Source of the DNA: Streptomyces triticisoli
GTDB lineage: Bacteria; Actinomycetota; Actinomycetes; Streptomycetales; Streptomycetaceae
Direction of reading: 5' to 3'
DNA: 64,000 nucleotides
Assembly: GCF_003270085.1 (NCBI RefSeq)
Contig: NZ_QFDQ01000058.1
Span: 1 to 64,000 of the forward strand
A program made the position numbers and the translations under genes. The notes beneath the pieces are model-generated. The model did no database searches. It saw only the letters and a list, made by a program, of their open reading frames with translations, and had not been told where the DNA came from. Below, one piece after another: positions 54,270 through 64,000 of this stretch; position 1 is the stretch's first letter; each line of letters starts with the position of its first letter.

Positions 54270-54995
54270 GTGGCTGTCGAGACGACCGTGCGCACGTCCG
54301 GGTACGGGGAGCGACCCTCCCGGCTGCCCGGCGCGGTGGTGTGGACGAAAGCCCCGGTTCCGGCGGGGGCCGGGGCCGTCCGGCCCGTGCTGCCCGACGG
54401 GTGCATGGACCTGCTGTGGAGCGAGGGGCGGCTGCTGGTCGCCGGGCCCGACACGCGGGCGTACGACCCCGGAGGGCCGCCCGCGCACTGGGCCGGCCTG
54501 CGGTTCTTCCCCGGCACGGCGCCCGGCTGTCTCGGCGTGCCCGCCCACGAACTGCGCGACCGCCGCGTCGAGCTGGCCGAGCTGTGGCCCGCCGCCCTGG
54601 TCCGGCGGCTGCGCGACCGGCTGGACGCGGCGCGGGACCCGGCCGCCGTGCTCGAGGAGGTGGCCCTGGAGCGGGCGGCCGTGACCGGCCCGCCCGACCC
54701 GCTGCTGCGGCACCTCGTCGCGGCCCTGGACGCGGGCCGCCCGGTGGGCGCCACCGCCGACGAACTCGGCCTCGGCGCCCGTCAGTTGCACCGCCGCTCG
54801 CTGGCCGCCTTCGGCTACGGACCCAAGACGCTGGCCCGGGTGCTGCGTCTGCAGCGGGCGCTCGCACTGGCCCGCGCGGGGGTGCCGTTCGCCGAGACCG
54901 CGGCCCGCGCGGGCTTCGCCGACCAGGCCCACCTGGCCCGTGACGTAAGGGAGTTGGCCGGGATGCCGCTGAGCGGCCTACTCGCCCTCGGGTAG
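54270..54995 (+). CDS. AraC-family transcriptional regulator
   Basis: Protein of 241 residues from GTG 54270. An N-terminal DUF6597-like sensor ([40 protein letters not shown]) is followed by a C-terminal AraC DNA-binding domain ([40 protein letters not shown]). Its stop overlaps that of the convergent VOC gene by 18 bases. AraC/VOC pairs of this kind are common in actinobacteria, so the VOC protein may be its partner. Confidence 0.9.
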   Translation: MAVETTVRTSGYGERPSRLPGAVVWTKAPVPAGAGAVRPVLPDGCMDLLWSEGRLLVAGPDTRAYDPGGPPAHWAGLRFFPGTAPGCLGVPAHELRDRRVELAELWPAALVRRLRDRLDAARDPAAVLEEVALERAAVTGPPDPLLRHLVAALDAGRPVGATADELGLGARQLHRRSLAAFGYGPKTLARVLRLQRALALARAGVPFAETAARAGFADQAHLARDVRELAGMPLSGLLALG

Positions 54996-55379
54996 CGGCG
55001 CGAACAGGTCGACGCCGTTGCCGTCCGGGTCGTGCACGACGGCGTACCGCTGGCCCCAGAAGGCGTCCCACGGCTTGAGCTCCCCGTGGTACCCGGCGCC
55101 GACCAGGTCCTCGTACACGGCGTCCACGTCGGCGGGTGCCCCGCAGCGGAAGGCGAGCGAGACCCGGCCGCCCCCGGCCGGTGGCCGCCACCCGGGGTGG
55201 AAGGAGCGGATGGTCTCCTCGGTGTCCAGGGCGAGCGTCAGCCCGCCGGGCAGTTCGGCCTCGACGTGCGGCTGCCGCTCGGCCCCCTCGGGGAAGACGA
55301 GCCCGAGCCGGCGGTAGAAGGAAAGCGATGCGGTCAGGTCGGAGACGACCAGCCCGATCACGGCGAATCGTGGAGTCAT
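54978..55379 (-). CDS. VOC superfamily (glyoxalase-like) protein
   Basis: Protein of 133 residues with two beta-alpha-beta-beta-beta modules: [20 protein letters not shown] at the N-terminus and [20 protein letters not shown] at the C-terminus. VOC proteins are metal-dependent dioxygenases, isomerases, lyases or antibiotic-binding proteins; catalytic metal residues cannot be assigned here. ATG 55379 is the start where similarity begins. Convergent with the AraC gene and divergent from the ThuA gene. Confidence 0.9.
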   Translation of the reverse strand: MTPRFAVIGLVVSDLTASLSFYRRLGLVFPEGAERQPHVEAELPGGLTLALDTEETIRSFHPGWRPPAGGGRVSLAFRCGAPADVDAVYEDLVGAGYHGELKPWDAFWGQRYAVVHDPDGNGVDLFAPLPEGE

Positions 55380-55478
55380 GCGGCCACGGTATGCGCGGCT
55401 CCGACAGCCGGTCTTGAAGGAATCGGACACGAACCCGAGGGGTCCCGCGCGGGTCCGGCACGCGTAGGGTCGTTCGGC

Positions 55479-56132
55479 ATGGCCCGCCGACTCCTCGTCC
55501 ACACCCGCACCACCGCCTACCGCCACGACTCCATCCCGGACGCCGTCGCCGCCCTGCGCACCCTGGACGGGTTCGGGATCGAGCACACCGAGGACCCCGC
55601 AGCCCTCGAACGGCTTTTGGAGCCGTACGCCGCCGTCGTCTTCCTCTCCACCAGCGGCGAGGTGCTCACCCCGGCCGGGAGGGTGCGGCTCGCGGCGTAC
55701 GTCGAGCGGGGCGGCGGGTTCGTCGGTGTGCACGCGGCGGCCTGCACCGAGTACGACTGGCCGTACTACGGCGAACTGCTCGGCGCCCGTTTCGCCCGGC
55801 ACCCCGAGTACCAGCCCGGCCGGGTCCTGGTCGAGGACCACGACCATCCGGCCACCCGGCACCTGCCCGCGGTATGGCCCTTCACCGACGAGTGGTACGA
55901 CTTCCGGACCAACCCGCGGGGCGCGGTACGGGTGCTCGCCCGCGCCGACGAGTCGTCGTACCGCGGCGGCGGCATGGGCGCCGACCACCCCCTGGTGTGG
56001 TGCCGCGAACAGGGCCTCGGCCGTGTGTTCTACACGGCCCTCGGTCACGCCTCCGAGGCGTACGCGGACCCGGACTTCCTCGCCCATCTGCGCGGCGGGA
56101 TCGACTGGGCGGCGGGGCCCGCCGGGCGGTAG
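55479..56132 (+). CDS. ThuA domain protein
   Basis: Cytoplasmic protein of 217 residues with a glutamine-amidotransferase-like ThuA fold: LVHTRTTAYRHDSIPDAVAA, VVFLSTSGEVLTPAGRVRLA, GGFVGVHAAACTEYDWPYYG and GRVFYTALGHASEAYADPDF. ThuA proteins take part in trehalose or other sugar catabolism; the exact reaction is unclear. ATG 55479 is chosen because similarity begins at MARRLLVHTRTT. Confidence 0.92.
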   Translation: MARRLLVHTRTTAYRHDSIPDAVAALRTLDGFGIEHTEDPAALERLLEPYAAVVFLSTSGEVLTPAGRVRLAAYVERGGGFVGVHAAACTEYDWPYYGELLGARFARHPEYQPGRVLVEDHDHPATRHLPAVWPFTDEWYDFRTNPRGAVRVLARADESSYRGGGMGADHPLVWCREQGLGRVFYTALGHASEAYADPDFLAHLRGGIDWAAGPAGR

Positions 56133-56232
56133 CCGCCCGGCCTGCCGCCCCCCGCCCCCGCGTCCGAACAGCGGTATCCGCGGGCCGTGCGCCGGAATAC
56201 CGGGAGACGATGAGGTGCTTCGGTATTTACGG

Positions 56233-56280
56233 GATGACGAATAACCGGATGACCGAATAACCGGATGACCGGATGACCGG
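56233..56280. repeat. Short tandem repeats upstream of the carboxylesterase gene
   Basis: Alternating GATGACCG and AATAACCG units of 8 bp repeat about six times just before the esterase start. The tract is relatively AT-rich for this genome. Confidence 0.7.
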
Positions 56281-56311
56281 GTGGCGAGCGCGGCGAAGGG
56301 CTGGTGGGCGT

Positions 56312-57886
56312 ATGACGGCAGACCAGACGGACCCCGTGGTCACGACCCCCTACGGGGCGGTACGCGGCAGACACGAGCACGGGGTGGCCGTGTTCCGCGG
56401 CATCCCGTACGCCGCACCCCCCTTCGGCCCCCGGCGGTTCCTGCCCCCGGTCCCACCCGAGCCCTGGGACGGCGTGCGCGACGCGGGCTCCTTCGGCCCC
56501 ACCGCGCCGAAACCGCCGTACTCGGAGGCCTTCGCGCAGTACCTGTCCGACCCGGTCGTCCCCGGCGACGGCTGCCTCAACCTCAACGTGTGGACGCCCG
56601 ACCCCGACCCGGACGCCCGGCTCCCCGTCATGGTGTGGCTGCACGGCGGCGCGCTGACCCGGGGCTCCTCGGCCGTCCCGGTGTACGACGGGCACACCTT
56701 CGCCCGCGACGGAGTCGTCCTCGTCTCCGTCAACTACCGACTGGGCGTGGAGGGCTACGGACTGTTCCCGGACGCCCCCGCCAACCCCGGCCTGCGCGAC
56801 CAGCTCGCCGCCCTGCGCTGGGTCCACGAGTCGATCGGAGCCTTCGGCGGCGACCCCGGCCGGATCACCCTGGCCGGCCAGTCGGCCGGGGCCATCAGCG
56901 TCGGCGCCCTGATCGCCGCCCCGCAGGCCCAGGGCCTGTTCCGGCGGGCCGTCCTGCAGAGCGGGCCGCCGGAGGCCTCCGACCGCGACAAGGTACGGCG
57001 GATGGTGCGGCGCATGGCGACCCGGCTGAAGGTGCCCGCCACCGCCGAGGCGTTCGCCGCCGTCGACCGGGACCTGCTGCTGCGCACCCAGGCCGAGGTC
57101 GGCCGGCTCAGCAGCCCGGTCCTCGGCGGCCCCGCCTTCGGCATCGTCGTCGACGGCGACCTCGTGCCGCGCGACCCGCTCCAGGCCCTGGTGGAGGGGG
57201 ACGCGGCGCGCGGCGCCGACCTCCTCATGGGCTGGACCCGCGACGAGTACCGGCTGTGGCTGGTCCCCGGCGGCCTGCTGGAGCGCGTCGACCGGCTCGG
57301 CCCGGTCGCGCTGGCCGGCGCCATGGCCCGCTGCCACTGCGGGCACGAGGTGGTCCGCGGCTACCGCGCCCTGCTCCCCGAGGCCGGCCCCGCCGAGATC
57401 GTCGGCCAGCTGGTCACCGACCACCTGCTGCGCGGCCCGCTGCACCGTCTGGCCGGCGCCCGCCCGGGCTCCTCGTACGTCTACGAGTTCGCCTGGCCCT
57501 CGCAGCTGCCCGACCTCGGCGCCTGCCACGCCCTGGAGCTGGGTTTCGTCTTCGACTCCGGCGATCTCCCGGACTCCCGCAAGCTCGCCGGCGAGGGCGC
57601 CCCGCAGGAACTCGCCGACGCCATGCACACCGCCTGGGTCCGCTTCGCCACCGACGGCGACCCCGGCTGGCAGCCCTGGGACGCCACCCACCCCGTACGC
57701 GTCTTCGGCGACGGCTCCCCACACACCGCCCACGGCCCGCGCGACGCCGAACTCGCCCTGTGGACGGCCGCCACCGTCCCCGTCCCGGAGCCGTCGCCCC
57801 CACCCGAGGGCACCCGCGCCCGCACGGCGGAACTCCGCGCGGTGGCACGGCGACTGCGCCGTGCGGGCGGAGTGAGCGGCCGCTGA
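56312..57886 (+). CDS. Type B carboxylesterase/lipase
   Basis: Alpha/beta-hydrolase of 524 residues hydrolysing carboxylic esters. No signal peptide is seen, so it is probably cytoplasmic. Catalytic triad: Ser in [11 protein letters not shown] (near residue 193), Glu expected near [12 protein letters not shown], and His in [13 protein letters not shown]. The oxyanion segment is [14 protein letters not shown], and the N-terminal signature is [20 protein letters not shown] 56312 is chosen over 56273 because similarity begins there. Short tandem repeats precede it. Confidence 0.93.
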   Translation: MTADQTDPVVTTPYGAVRGRHEHGVAVFRGIPYAAPPFGPRRFLPPVPPEPWDGVRDAGSFGPTAPKPPYSEAFAQYLSDPVVPGDGCLNLNVWTPDPDPDARLPVMVWLHGGALTRGSSAVPVYDGHTFARDGVVLVSVNYRLGVEGYGLFPDAPANPGLRDQLAALRWVHESIGAFGGDPGRITLAGQSAGAISVGALIAAPQAQGLFRRAVLQSGPPEASDRDKVRRMVRRMATRLKVPATAEAFAAVDRDLLLRTQAEVGRLSSPVLGGPAFGIVVDGDLVPRDPLQALVEGDAARGADLLMGWTRDEYRLWLVPGGLLERVDRLGPVALAGAMARCHCGHEVVRGYRALLPEAGPAEIVGQLVTDHLLRGPLHRLAGARPGSSYVYEFAWPSQLPDLGACHALELGFVFDSGDLPDSRKLAGEGAPQELADAMHTAWVRFATDGDPGWQPWDATHPVRVFGDGSPHTAHGPRDAELALWTAATVPVPEPSPPPEGTRARTAELRAVARRLRRAGGVSGR

Positions 57887-57909
57887 CGCACAAGGGCGCC
57901 GCAGGGCGG

Positions 57910-58836
57910 CTACCGGGCCGACAGGACCCGGGCGACCTGCGCGATCGCCTCCGGCCCCACCCGGCAACAACCGCCGATCAACCGGGCGCCGGCGGCACGC
58001 CACGCCCGGACCTGCTCGGGACCGAAGGTGGAGCGGCCCGCCCACCTCCGGTTCCCGGCGTCCCAGGACTCACCGCTGTTGGGATAGACCACGACCGGCT
58101 TGCCCGTGACGCGGGCGGCCGTCCGCACCGCGGCGGCCGCGTCGCCGGGCGCGCAGCAGTTCACACCGACCGCGATCACCTCGTCCGCGCCGGCGGCCGG
58201 GGCGAACGCCTCCTCCAGCGGCTGCCCCGCGCGGGTGCGGCCCCCGGCGACGGTGTACGACAGCCAGGCCGGCACCCCCAGCCCACGCACCGCCCGCAGC
58301 AGCGCCCGCGCCTCGTCCGTGTCGGGCACCGTCTCCAACGCCAGCACGTCGGGCCGGGCAGCGGCCAGCACCTCCAGCCGGGGCCGGTGGAACCGCTCCA
58401 GCTCCTCGACGCCGAGCCCGTAGCGCCCCCGGTACTCGGAGCCGTCCGCGAGCATCGCCCCGTACGGCCCCGCCGACGCGGCCACCCACAGCGGCCGTGA
58501 GACACCCCCGGTGTGCGCCCGCCGAGCCGCCTCACGCGCCAACTCGACACTCAGCGAGATGAGTTCAGCCGCACGCTCCCGTCCGATCCCGCGCCTCGCG
58601 AACCCCTCGAACGTGGCCTGATAACTCGCGGTGATCGCCACGCTCGCCCCCGCCTCGAAGTACGCCAGGTGCGCCTGGACGATCGCCTCGGGCCGCTCGC
58701 CCAGCAGCCGCGCCGACCACAGCTCGTCACCCAGGCCGTACCCGGCCGACTCCAACTGGTTGGACAGGCCGCCGTCGAGCACGACGGTCCCTGCGGCGAG
58801 GGCTTCGGCGAGGGTGGGGGAGGTGGCTCCGCTCAT
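57910..58836 (-). CDS. mmuM: Homocysteine S-methyltransferase
   Basis: Zinc enzyme of 308 residues making methionine from homocysteine with S-methylmethionine (or S-adenosylmethionine) as methyl donor. Zinc ligands are the Cys in AVGVNCCAPGD and the pair in LIGGCCRVGPEAI. The N-terminus VVLDGGLSNQLESAG and FEAGASVAITASYQATFEGF are typical. It is convergent with the esterase gene, 23 bases apart. It links to the sulfur amino acid theme only loosely. Confidence 0.93.
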   Translation of the reverse strand: MSGATSPTLAEALAAGTVVLDGGLSNQLESAGYGLGDELWSARLLGERPEAIVQAHLAYFEAGASVAITASYQATFEGFARRGIGRERAAELISLSVELAREAARRAHTGGVSRPLWVAASAGPYGAMLADGSEYRGRYGLGVEELERFHRPRLEVLAAARPDVLALETVPDTDEARALLRAVRGLGVPAWLSYTVAGGRTRAGQPLEEAFAPAAGADEVIAVGVNCCAPGDAAAAVRTAARVTGKPVVVYPNSGESWDAGNRRWAGRSTFGPEQVRAWRAAGARLIGGCCRVGPEAIAQVARVLSAR

Positions 58837-58894
58837 GGGTGCTGCCGCCCTTTATTCGGTATGCCGCTTCGAACGGTCCTGACAGAATCCTCCC

Positions 58895-59263
58895 ATGACC
58901 TCCGCCATCCGCCATGTGACGATCGACTGCGCCGACGCCTACGCCCTGGGCGCCTTCTGGTCCCAGGTCCTGGACCTTCCCCTGCACGAGGACGACAAGC
59001 CGGGGGACGAGGAGGTGCTCATCGAGGGCGCCGGCCTGCTCTTCATCACCGTGCCCGAGACCAAGACCGTCAAGAACCGCGTGCACCTCGACCTCCAGCC
59101 GCAGGACCGCACCCGTGACGAGGAGGTCGAGCGGCTGCTCGCCCTCGGTGCCACGCTGGTCGCCGACCACCGCAACCCGGACGGCACGGGCTGGGCGGTG
59201 CTCGCAGACCCGGAGGGCAACGAGTTCTGCGTGGAGCGCAGTGCGGGGGAGCGGGCGGGCTGA
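58895..59263 (+). CDS. VOC-family glyoxalase-like protein
   Basis: Single-domain VOC protein of 122 residues beginning SAIRHVTIDCADAYALGAFW, with VHLDLQPQDRTRDEEVERLL and GWAVLADPEGNEFCVERS. It fits the Glyoxalase_6/bleomycin-resistance-like group; the function is not known. Divergent from the homocysteine methyltransferase gene across 58 bases. Confidence 0.9.
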   Translation: MTSAIRHVTIDCADAYALGAFWSQVLDLPLHEDDKPGDEEVLIEGAGLLFITVPETKTVKNRVHLDLQPQDRTRDEEVERLLALGATLVADHRNPDGTGWAVLADPEGNEFCVERSAGERAG

Positions 59264-59313
59264 GCAGGACAGTTCGGCCGGCGCCGAAGCAACTCGCCCC
59301 TAGCGTGGGCCGT

Positions 59314-60105
59314 ATGAGTGAGACCGCCTTCGCCGACCTCCACCACGCCGGCGCGCCCCTGCTGCTGCCGAACGCCTGGGACCACGCCTCCGCCCTGGCC
59401 CTCGCCGCCCTCGGCTTCCCGGCCGTCGGCACCACCAGCCTCGGCGTCGCCGCCTCCGCCGGACTGCCCGACGGCGCCGCCGCGACCCGGGACGACACTC
59501 TCCGGCTCGCACTCGCCCTGGGCTCGCGGCCCTTCCTGCTCTCCGTCGACGCGGAGGGCGGGTTCAGCGAGGACCCGGAGGAAGTGGCCGAGTTCGCCCG
59601 GCAGTTGTGGGTAGCGGGGGCGGTCGGCATCAATCTGGAGGACGCACTCGGGCCGGCCGACCGGCACGCCGCGAAGATCACCGCCGTCAAGTCCGCCGCA
59701 CCCGGACTGTTCGTCAACGCGCGCACGGACACGTACTGGCTGAGCGACGGCGAAGACGGCGAGACGGAGACGCTGCGCCGTCTCGACCTCTACCAACAGG
59801 CGGGAGCCGACGGTGTGTTCGTCCCCGGCCTGACCGACCCCGGGGCGATCGCCGCCCTCGTGAAGCACCTCACCACCCCCCTCAACATCCTCTACTCCCC
59901 GGCCGGCCCCACCGTCCCCCACCTCACCGACCTCGGCGTGCACCGGATCAGCCTCGGCTCACTGCTGTACCGGCGTGCGCTGGGCGCGGCCGTGGAGACG
60001 ATGACCGCCGTCGCGGCCGGGCGCACGCCGCAGGGTGCGGTTCCCTCGTACGAGGAGGTGCAGGCACTCGGGCAGTCTGCCCTTCCACGCCGAGCACACC
60101 GATGA
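59314..60105 (+). CDS. Isocitrate lyase/PEP mutase family protein
   Basis: Enzyme of 263 residues with the ICL/PEPM TIM-barrel: PLLLPNAWDHASALALAALG at the start, the metal-site LLSVDAEGGFSEDPEEVAEF, GAVGINLEDALGP, and FVNARTDTYWL. Members cleave or rearrange C-C or C-P bonds of small 2-hydroxy or 2-oxo acids; the Cys of true isocitrate lyase (KKCGH) is absent, so it is a carboxyphosphonoenolpyruvate-mutase-like or other lyase. ATG 59314 is taken over GTG 59305. Confidence 0.9.
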   Translation: MSETAFADLHHAGAPLLLPNAWDHASALALAALGFPAVGTTSLGVAASAGLPDGAAATRDDTLRLALALGSRPFLLSVDAEGGFSEDPEEVAEFARQLWVAGAVGINLEDALGPADRHAAKITAVKSAAPGLFVNARTDTYWLSDGEDGETETLRRLDLYQQAGADGVFVPGLTDPGAIAALVKHLTTPLNILYSPAGPTVPHLTDLGVHRISLGSLLYRRALGAAVETMTAVAAGRTPQGAVPSYEEVQALGQSALPRRAHR

Positions 60106-60139
60106 CCGGGCGCGCCGGCAGGGTGCCGGCGCGCCCGGT
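60105..60139. terminator. Bidirectional terminator between the ICL/PEPM and LPMO genes
   Basis: ACCGGGCGCGCCGGCA (60105-60120) and its exact reverse complement (60124-60139) form a 16-bp stem with a GGG loop, starting at the last base of the ICL/PEPM stop codon and ending 22 bases from the LPMO stop. Confidence 0.9.
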
Positions 60140-60160
60140 GGGTGACGGACGCCGTGGGTG

Positions 60161-61252
60161 TCAGGTGGCGTCGCAGGTGATCGAACCGACGGGATAGTCG
60201 TTGCCCGTGGAAGTGGCGGTGAATCCGAAGGTGACACTGCCGTCGGCTGGGACAGTCCGGTTGTAGTCGACGTTCCTGACCGTGACCGTGCCGTCGGTGC
60301 CCGTGGTCAGGGAGCCGTTCCAGGCGTTGTTGATCTTGGTCCCGGCGCCGGGCTTCCACGTCACCGTCCAGCCGTTCAGCGCTGCCGTGCCGTGGTTCAT
60401 CACTTCCACCGAAGCCTGGAACCCGCCGCCCCATGCGCTCTGCACGGTGTACATGGCCATGCAGGAGCCGGTGTGCGGATCCGTCGGAGTCGGAGTCGGC
60501 GTGGGGGTCGGCGTGGGCGTCGGGGTCGGCGAGCCGGGGTTCCGGATGCCGGTCACCTCGCCGTTGCCGCCGTCGAAGACGATGTCCGAGCAGGAGAAGA
60601 AGTTCTCCTGGCTGTCGGACCGGACCCACTGGATGAAGATCAGCGCGTCACCCGAGCGGCCCGAGGGCAGCTTCAGGTCCCAGTAGTAGTGGCCGCCGTC
60701 GGTGCCCGGTGAGCCCTTCTGGGGCGGGTTGGTGACCGTCTGGATCAGGTCCAGGTCGGCCCAGCGCAGCTGGGACGCGGACGACCAGCCGGGCTTGGTC
60801 AGGTAGACGCGGAAGTCGCCCGGGTGCGCTGCCCAGTTGCTGTACTGGACCTGCATCGTGGCCCCTGAGGTCAGATGAGTCCGGGGCCAGTCGCTGCGGG
60901 CGGCGTTGTAGGCGGCGAAGTCGTACGGCGAGCGGTTGCCCGCGCTGCACAGGGTGCCGTCCGGCACGTAACCCGACCCCCGGCCGCCGGCGTTGGAGTC
61001 GAGCACGGCGAACCAGTTGTACAGGGCCGTGGCGCCGCTCTTGGACAGGGCGTCCCGGCAGGCGGGGTTCGTCGGGTCGAGGCTGCCGGTGGCGGTGCGG
61101 GCGTCCAGGTAGCACAGGTAGGTGCGCGAGCCGGGCATCATCGCCACGCCGTGCGCCTCGGCGCGGCCCTGACCGAGGAGGGTCAGGCCCAGTGCCGCGA
61201 GGAGGGTGGCGAAGGCCGCCGCCACCGAAAGGAGTCTGCTGCGTCGAGCCAC
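60161..61252 (-). CDS. AA10 LPMO with C-terminal CBM2, cellulose-active type
   Basis: Secreted copper monooxygenase of 363 residues cleaving cellulose chains oxidatively. The signal peptide ends EA, making His34 (HGVAMMPGSRTYLC) the mature N-terminus. The second copper His is in WAAHPGDFRVYLTKPGW. The catalytic part ends FFSCSDIVFDGG, followed by a Pro-Thr linker of about eight PT repeats and a CBM2 (MAMYTVQSAWGGGFQASVEV; FGFTATSTGNDYPVGSITC). It closely matches the S. coelicolor CelS2/ScLPMO10C type, which also lies next to a GH12 gene. GTG 61252 has GGAAGGA upstream. It is probably cotranscribed with the GH12 gene 116 bases upstream. Confidence 0.95.
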   Translation of the reverse strand: MARRSRLLSVAAAFATLLAALGLTLLGQGRAEAHGVAMMPGSRTYLCYLDARTATGSLDPTNPACRDALSKSGATALYNWFAVLDSNAGGRGSGYVPDGTLCSAGNRSPYDFAAYNAARSDWPRTHLTSGATMQVQYSNWAAHPGDFRVYLTKPGWSSASQLRWADLDLIQTVTNPPQKGSPGTDGGHYYWDLKLPSGRSGDALIFIQWVRSDSQENFFSCSDIVFDGGNGEVTGIRNPGSPTPTPTPTPTPTPTPTDPHTGSCMAMYTVQSAWGGGFQASVEVMNHGTAALNGWTVTWKPGAGTKINNAWNGSLTTGTDGTVTVRNVDYNRTVPADGSVTFGFTATSTGNDYPVGSITCDAT

Positions 61253-61311
61253 GTTCGGTCCTTCCTTCCTGCTGTGGGGGGAGTGCTTCCGTTTCCTCTC
61301 GTGCCTGCCGC

Positions 61312-61351
61312 CCGGTGACGCGCCGCCAGGTCGCGGACGGTGCGTCACCGG
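61312..61351 (-). promoter_or_regulatory. Hairpin between GH12 and LPMO genes
   Basis: CCGGTGACGC (61312-61321) and GCGTCACCGG (61342-61351) form a perfect 10-bp stem with a 20-base loop in the 116-base gap. It could attenuate transcription into the LPMO gene or protect the GH12 message end. Confidence 0.55.
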
Positions 61352-61368
61352 TGCGGTGCGGGTGCGTC

Positions 61369-62514
61369 TCAGGCGGTGGTGCAGGCGGTGCCGTTGAGGG
61401 TGAAGGCGCTCGGTGCGGCGAACGTGCCGCCGTGGCTGCCCTGGAAGCCGAACGTCTGACTGCCGCCCGGCGCTATCCGCGCGTTGTGCGTCAGCGCGCT
61501 CGCGGTGACGGCGCCCGAGGACGGGGACACCGTGGCGTTCCACGCGTTGGCGACGCGCTGCCCGGAGGGCAGGGTGAAGGCGAGCTTCCAGCCGTCCACC
61601 GGTGCCGAACCGGTGTTGCGGATGGTGACGTCGGCGGTGAATCCGTCCGACCAGACGTTCGTGGCGTACGCCACCGCGCAGGTGGTCCGGCCACCGGGGG
61701 TGCCGTCCCCGCCGCCGTTGTCACCACCGCTGCCGCCCGTGCGGATCTCCGAGGAGAACGACGTCACGGCGAGTCCCGTACCTCCCTGCCAGGGCTCGAA
61801 TCCCGCCTGGATGCTGGTCAGGTACCAGTTGTTCGCGGCCAGTTGGCGGGAGACCGCCTGCTTGACGAAGTCCATCACGTCGAAGCTCCAGCTGCTGATC
61901 GCCGACGGGGCGACGAAGGACAGCACGTCGTTGCCGCCGTTGTTGCCGGTCCACACCTGCCAGGTGCGGCCGGCGACCGTGGCCGTGCCGGTCTGCGAGC
62001 CCACCGGCTGGACCGGCCCGACCTTGTTGAACCAGATCATGATCTCGGTCCGGTTCACGCCGTCGGTGCGGGGCGTCGGGTCCAGCCAGATGTCGTAGGC
62101 GGCGTTGTAGACCGCGTCGCTGACATAGCTGTACGAGATGCTGGTCGGGGCGCTGGAGATGGTGTCGAGCCGGGCCGGAAGCGCCGTACCCGGCGAGCAG
62201 TTGGTGTAGTGGCAGCCGTTGTAGACGGACGGGTACGACTTCGGGGCGCCGTTGGTGGGCACCGAGCCGTCGGCCCGGCTGATCCGGAAGCCGGAGTCCG
62301 TGACGGTGATGCACTGGGCGGCACTGGTGCCCCAGCGGTTGTTCTGGACGACGTAGCGGCCCTGGACCGTGGTCGTTCCGAAGGTTTCGCAGATCTGCGT
62401 GTCGGCCCGGGCCGCCGGTGCGGACGCCAGGGCGGCGGCGATCAGGGCAAGGGTCGCGAGCAGCGCGCTCAGCAAGCCGCGCGTGGTGTTGATCCGGTGT
62501 GGCAACGGTCGCAT
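61369..62514 (-). CDS. celB: GH12 endo-beta-1,4-glucanase with C-terminal CBM2
   Basis: Secreted endoglucanase of 381 residues. The signal peptide ends ARA before DTQICETFGTTTVQGRYVVQ. The GH12 beta-jelly-roll holds the nucleophile Glu in VNRTEIMIWFN and the acid/base Glu in IQAGFEPWQGGTG. A Gly-rich linker (GGSGGDNGGGDGTPGG) leads to a CBM2 (CAVAYATNVWSDGFTADVTI; FTLNGTACTTA) for binding to cellulose. ATG 62514 is chosen because it gives a normal signal peptide. A perfect CebR box lies 60 bases upstream. Similar to S. lividans CelB. Confidence 0.95.
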   Translation of the reverse strand: MRPLPHRINTTRGLLSALLATLALIAAALASAPAARADTQICETFGTTTVQGRYVVQNNRWGTSAAQCITVTDSGFRISRADGSVPTNGAPKSYPSVYNGCHYTNCSPGTALPARLDTISSAPTSISYSYVSDAVYNAAYDIWLDPTPRTDGVNRTEIMIWFNKVGPVQPVGSQTGTATVAGRTWQVWTGNNGGNDVLSFVAPSAISSWSFDVMDFVKQAVSRQLAANNWYLTSIQAGFEPWQGGTGLAVTSFSSEIRTGGSGGDNGGGDGTPGGRTTCAVAYATNVWSDGFTADVTIRNTGSAPVDGWKLAFTLPSGQRVANAWNATVSPSSGAVTASALTHNARIAPGGSQTFGFQGSHGGTFAAPSAFTLNGTACTTA

Positions 62515-62574
62515 GGGGGCCTCTTCGGGGGGCGACGTCGGAGGGGAGAGAGGAGCGGCCTGCCCACATATTCG

Positions 62575-62588
62575 TGGGAGCGCTCCCA
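62575..62588 (-). promoter_or_regulatory. CebR operator (perfect TGGGAGCGCTCCCA)
   Basis: The 14-bp palindrome matches the known consensus of CebR, the LacI-family repressor of cellulose and cello-oligosaccharide genes, released by cellobiose or cellotriose. It lies 60 bases before the GH12 start and so probably controls GH12 and the LPMO behind it. The cebR gene is not in the window. Confidence 0.95.
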
Positions 62589-62692
62589 CCGATTGAGGCG
62601 GACTATAGGAAATAACGCATGTTCCTGACAAGACTGTGGACGGGATCCGTGACAGAGGAACACGGAGGGCCAGGTCAACGGGCCTGCTGCCG

Positions 62693-64000
<1,308 letters not shown>

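Noticed and set aside
59314-60105. Glyoxylate-cycle isocitrate lyase
   Set aside because: Too short and lacks the KKCGH active-site motif; belongs to the PEP-mutase-like branch.

Overview
This window is chromosomal DNA of a Streptomyces or very close relative. The evidence is very high GC with strong GC bias at third codon positions, frequent GTG starts, a two-domain geosmin synthase beside a CprB-like gamma-butyrolactone receptor homologue, DUF1707/FHA and SAV2148-type proteins, and a CebR-type cellulose operator. No rRNA or tRNA gene was recognised, and geosmin is the only specialised-metabolite gene seen. About 55 intact genes are interspersed with several remnants and many short GC-rich tandem repeats. 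Family assignments come from reading the proteins; no database search was run.

Left part (1-8,200). A nitrate/nitrite-sensing (NIT) histidine kinase runs off the left edge and follows a sugar-type binding lipoprotein. Next come a TerB-like gene, a broken ArsR-like remnant, a tatA-like gene, and a DUF6114 membrane-protein gene cut in two by a solo TnpB element of about 1.84 kb. A membrane-anchored AA10 lytic polysaccharide monooxygenase (LPMO) closes this part.

Geosmin and trehalose part (8,300-25,200). It holds a cprB homologue, a DUF89 phosphatase, geosmin synthase, an M24 peptidase and a phosphotransferase. The glycogen-to-trehalose genes treZ, treY and glgX follow, mixed with a DUF1707-FHA gene and an M14 carboxypeptidase, and then a SAV2148-type HEPN protein.

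Accessory part (25,200-35,000). A decayed exonuclease fragment is translationally coupled to an intact DEDDh exonuclease. A hexapeptide-repeat transferase and a family 2 glycosyltransferase are divergent. An erm-type 23S rRNA methyltransferase has a leader peptide and an attenuator-like region. It is separated from a macrolide glycosyltransferase (mgt) by an aldehyde dehydrogenase and by remnants of a VAO-type flavin oxidase and an MMPL transporter.

Sulfur block (35,100-44,700, all minus strand). The order is leader peptide, sir, zinc-ribbon peptide, cysH, cysC, cysD, cysN, small ORF, ssuA, ssuB, ssuC and a CbiX-type chelatase. Together these take up sulfonate or sulfate, activate it, reduce it to sulfide and supply the sirohaem of sulfite reductase.

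Right part (44,700-64,000). Mostly single genes and divergent regulator/target pairs lie here, including a LysR gene with a YeiH-type transporter around a mirrored operator. A cellulose module follows: a GH12 endoglucanase and an AA10 LPMO, each with a CBM2, behind a perfect CebR box. An alditol oxidase sits at the right edge. Several tandem arrays lie directly at the 3' ends of genes.
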